Below, one piece after another: positions 40,302 through 40,399 of a stretch of 40,399 nucleotides of DNA. The DNA comes from Polyangiaceae bacterium. GTDB taxonomy: Bacteria > Myxococcota_A > Polyangia > Polyangiales > Polyangiaceae. The stretch's first letter is position 1, and every line of letters begins with the position of its first letter. The stretch is taken from NCBI GenBank assembly GCA_029941785.1, contig JAPYTK010000026.1:1-40399 (forward strand), in the 5' to 3' direction. Both the position numbers and the translations under genes were made by a program. Below the pieces are notes generated by a model. The model searched no databases, had not been told where the DNA came from, and worked only from the letters and a program-made list of their open reading frames with translations.

Positions 40302-40399
40302 TCAGCCGACTGAAAGCGGCGCCGTTCGGGCCTCTCTCAAGGGATGGCGGTTTCGGCCGTCCTGGGAGGTGATGGTCAGTTTTCGCGAGGTCCTGGACG
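40302..40399 (-). other. Possible 3' end of a gene entering from the right
   Basis: A minus-strand frame runs from the right edge to TGA at 40304-40302, 24 nt before the terminator. The tail would read ...NRHPLREARTAPLSVG. Another minus-strand frame and a plus-strand frame are also open here, so this is tentative. Confidence 0.2.

Noticed and set aside
1-40399. CRISPR arrays, insertion sequences, integrases, dockerins, SusC/SusD pairs
   Set aside because: I looked for each on both strands and saw none.

Overview
This is a high-GC bacterial window that most resembles a myxobacterium (Myxococcota, probably order Polyangiales); that placement is inference. It rests on many secreted lipoproteins with a Gly/Ser/Ala-rich linker after the lipidated Cys, kelch-propeller lipoproteins with Cys-rich segments, an FHA-domain sigma-54 activator next to a transmembrane Ser/Thr kinase, and a PEGA-like membrane protein. 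No phage, transposon, CRISPR array or rRNA was seen. There is one tRNA, tRNA-Ser(GGA).

Layout. 1-7294 (minus strand): a Cys-rich kelch lipoprotein running off the left edge, serC, a HAD hydrolase, and a translationally coupled pair of lipoproteins. 7380-11298: a LEA-2 lipoprotein, a methyltransferase beside tRNA-Ser, a small CPXCG protein, a Nudix hydrolase, NAD kinase and a 58-residue Cys-pair protein closed by a terminator. 11377-15228: an FHA-sigma-54 activator, a Ser/Thr kinase and a PEGA-like membrane protein. 15499-37220: a large cellulose / beta-glucan utilisation region. 37239-40399: an orphan flagellin with a von Willebrand A domain in its variable region, msrA and a Cys-rich lipoprotein.

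The cellulose region has five transcription units: a lipoprotein propeller with a CXXCH motif (15499); an outer-membrane porin-like protein plus a beta-barrel protein (20728 to 17678); a CBM3 lipoprotein plus an SMP-30-type lactonase (21001 to 22844); two carbohydrate-binding lipoproteins, a GH9 cellulase and a vWA lipoprotein (28797 to 23698); and a GH5 cellulase (30174) divergent from an Opp/Dpp-type ABC transporter operon ending in a GH1 beta-glucosidase (30375 to 37220). The inferred flow is: surface-anchored enzymes cut cellulose, oligosaccharides cross the outer membrane through the porin, the ABC importer takes them up, and GH1 makes glucose inside the cell.

The most interesting signal is regulatory. 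Four intergenic regions that precede all these units share a 17-bp palindrome, CGGATC-N5-GATCCG, with four exact copies plus degenerate tandem partners. Six first genes also carry a sigma-54-like -24/-12 element placed so that transcription would begin only about 2-8 nt before a start codon. These first genes lack a convincing Shine-Dalgarno sequence, whereas most downstream genes in the same units have one. This suggests a sigma-54 cellulose regulon with upstream activator sites and near-leaderless first messages. The FHA-sigma-54 activator and kinase encoded immediately before the first site are the obvious candidate controllers (inference).
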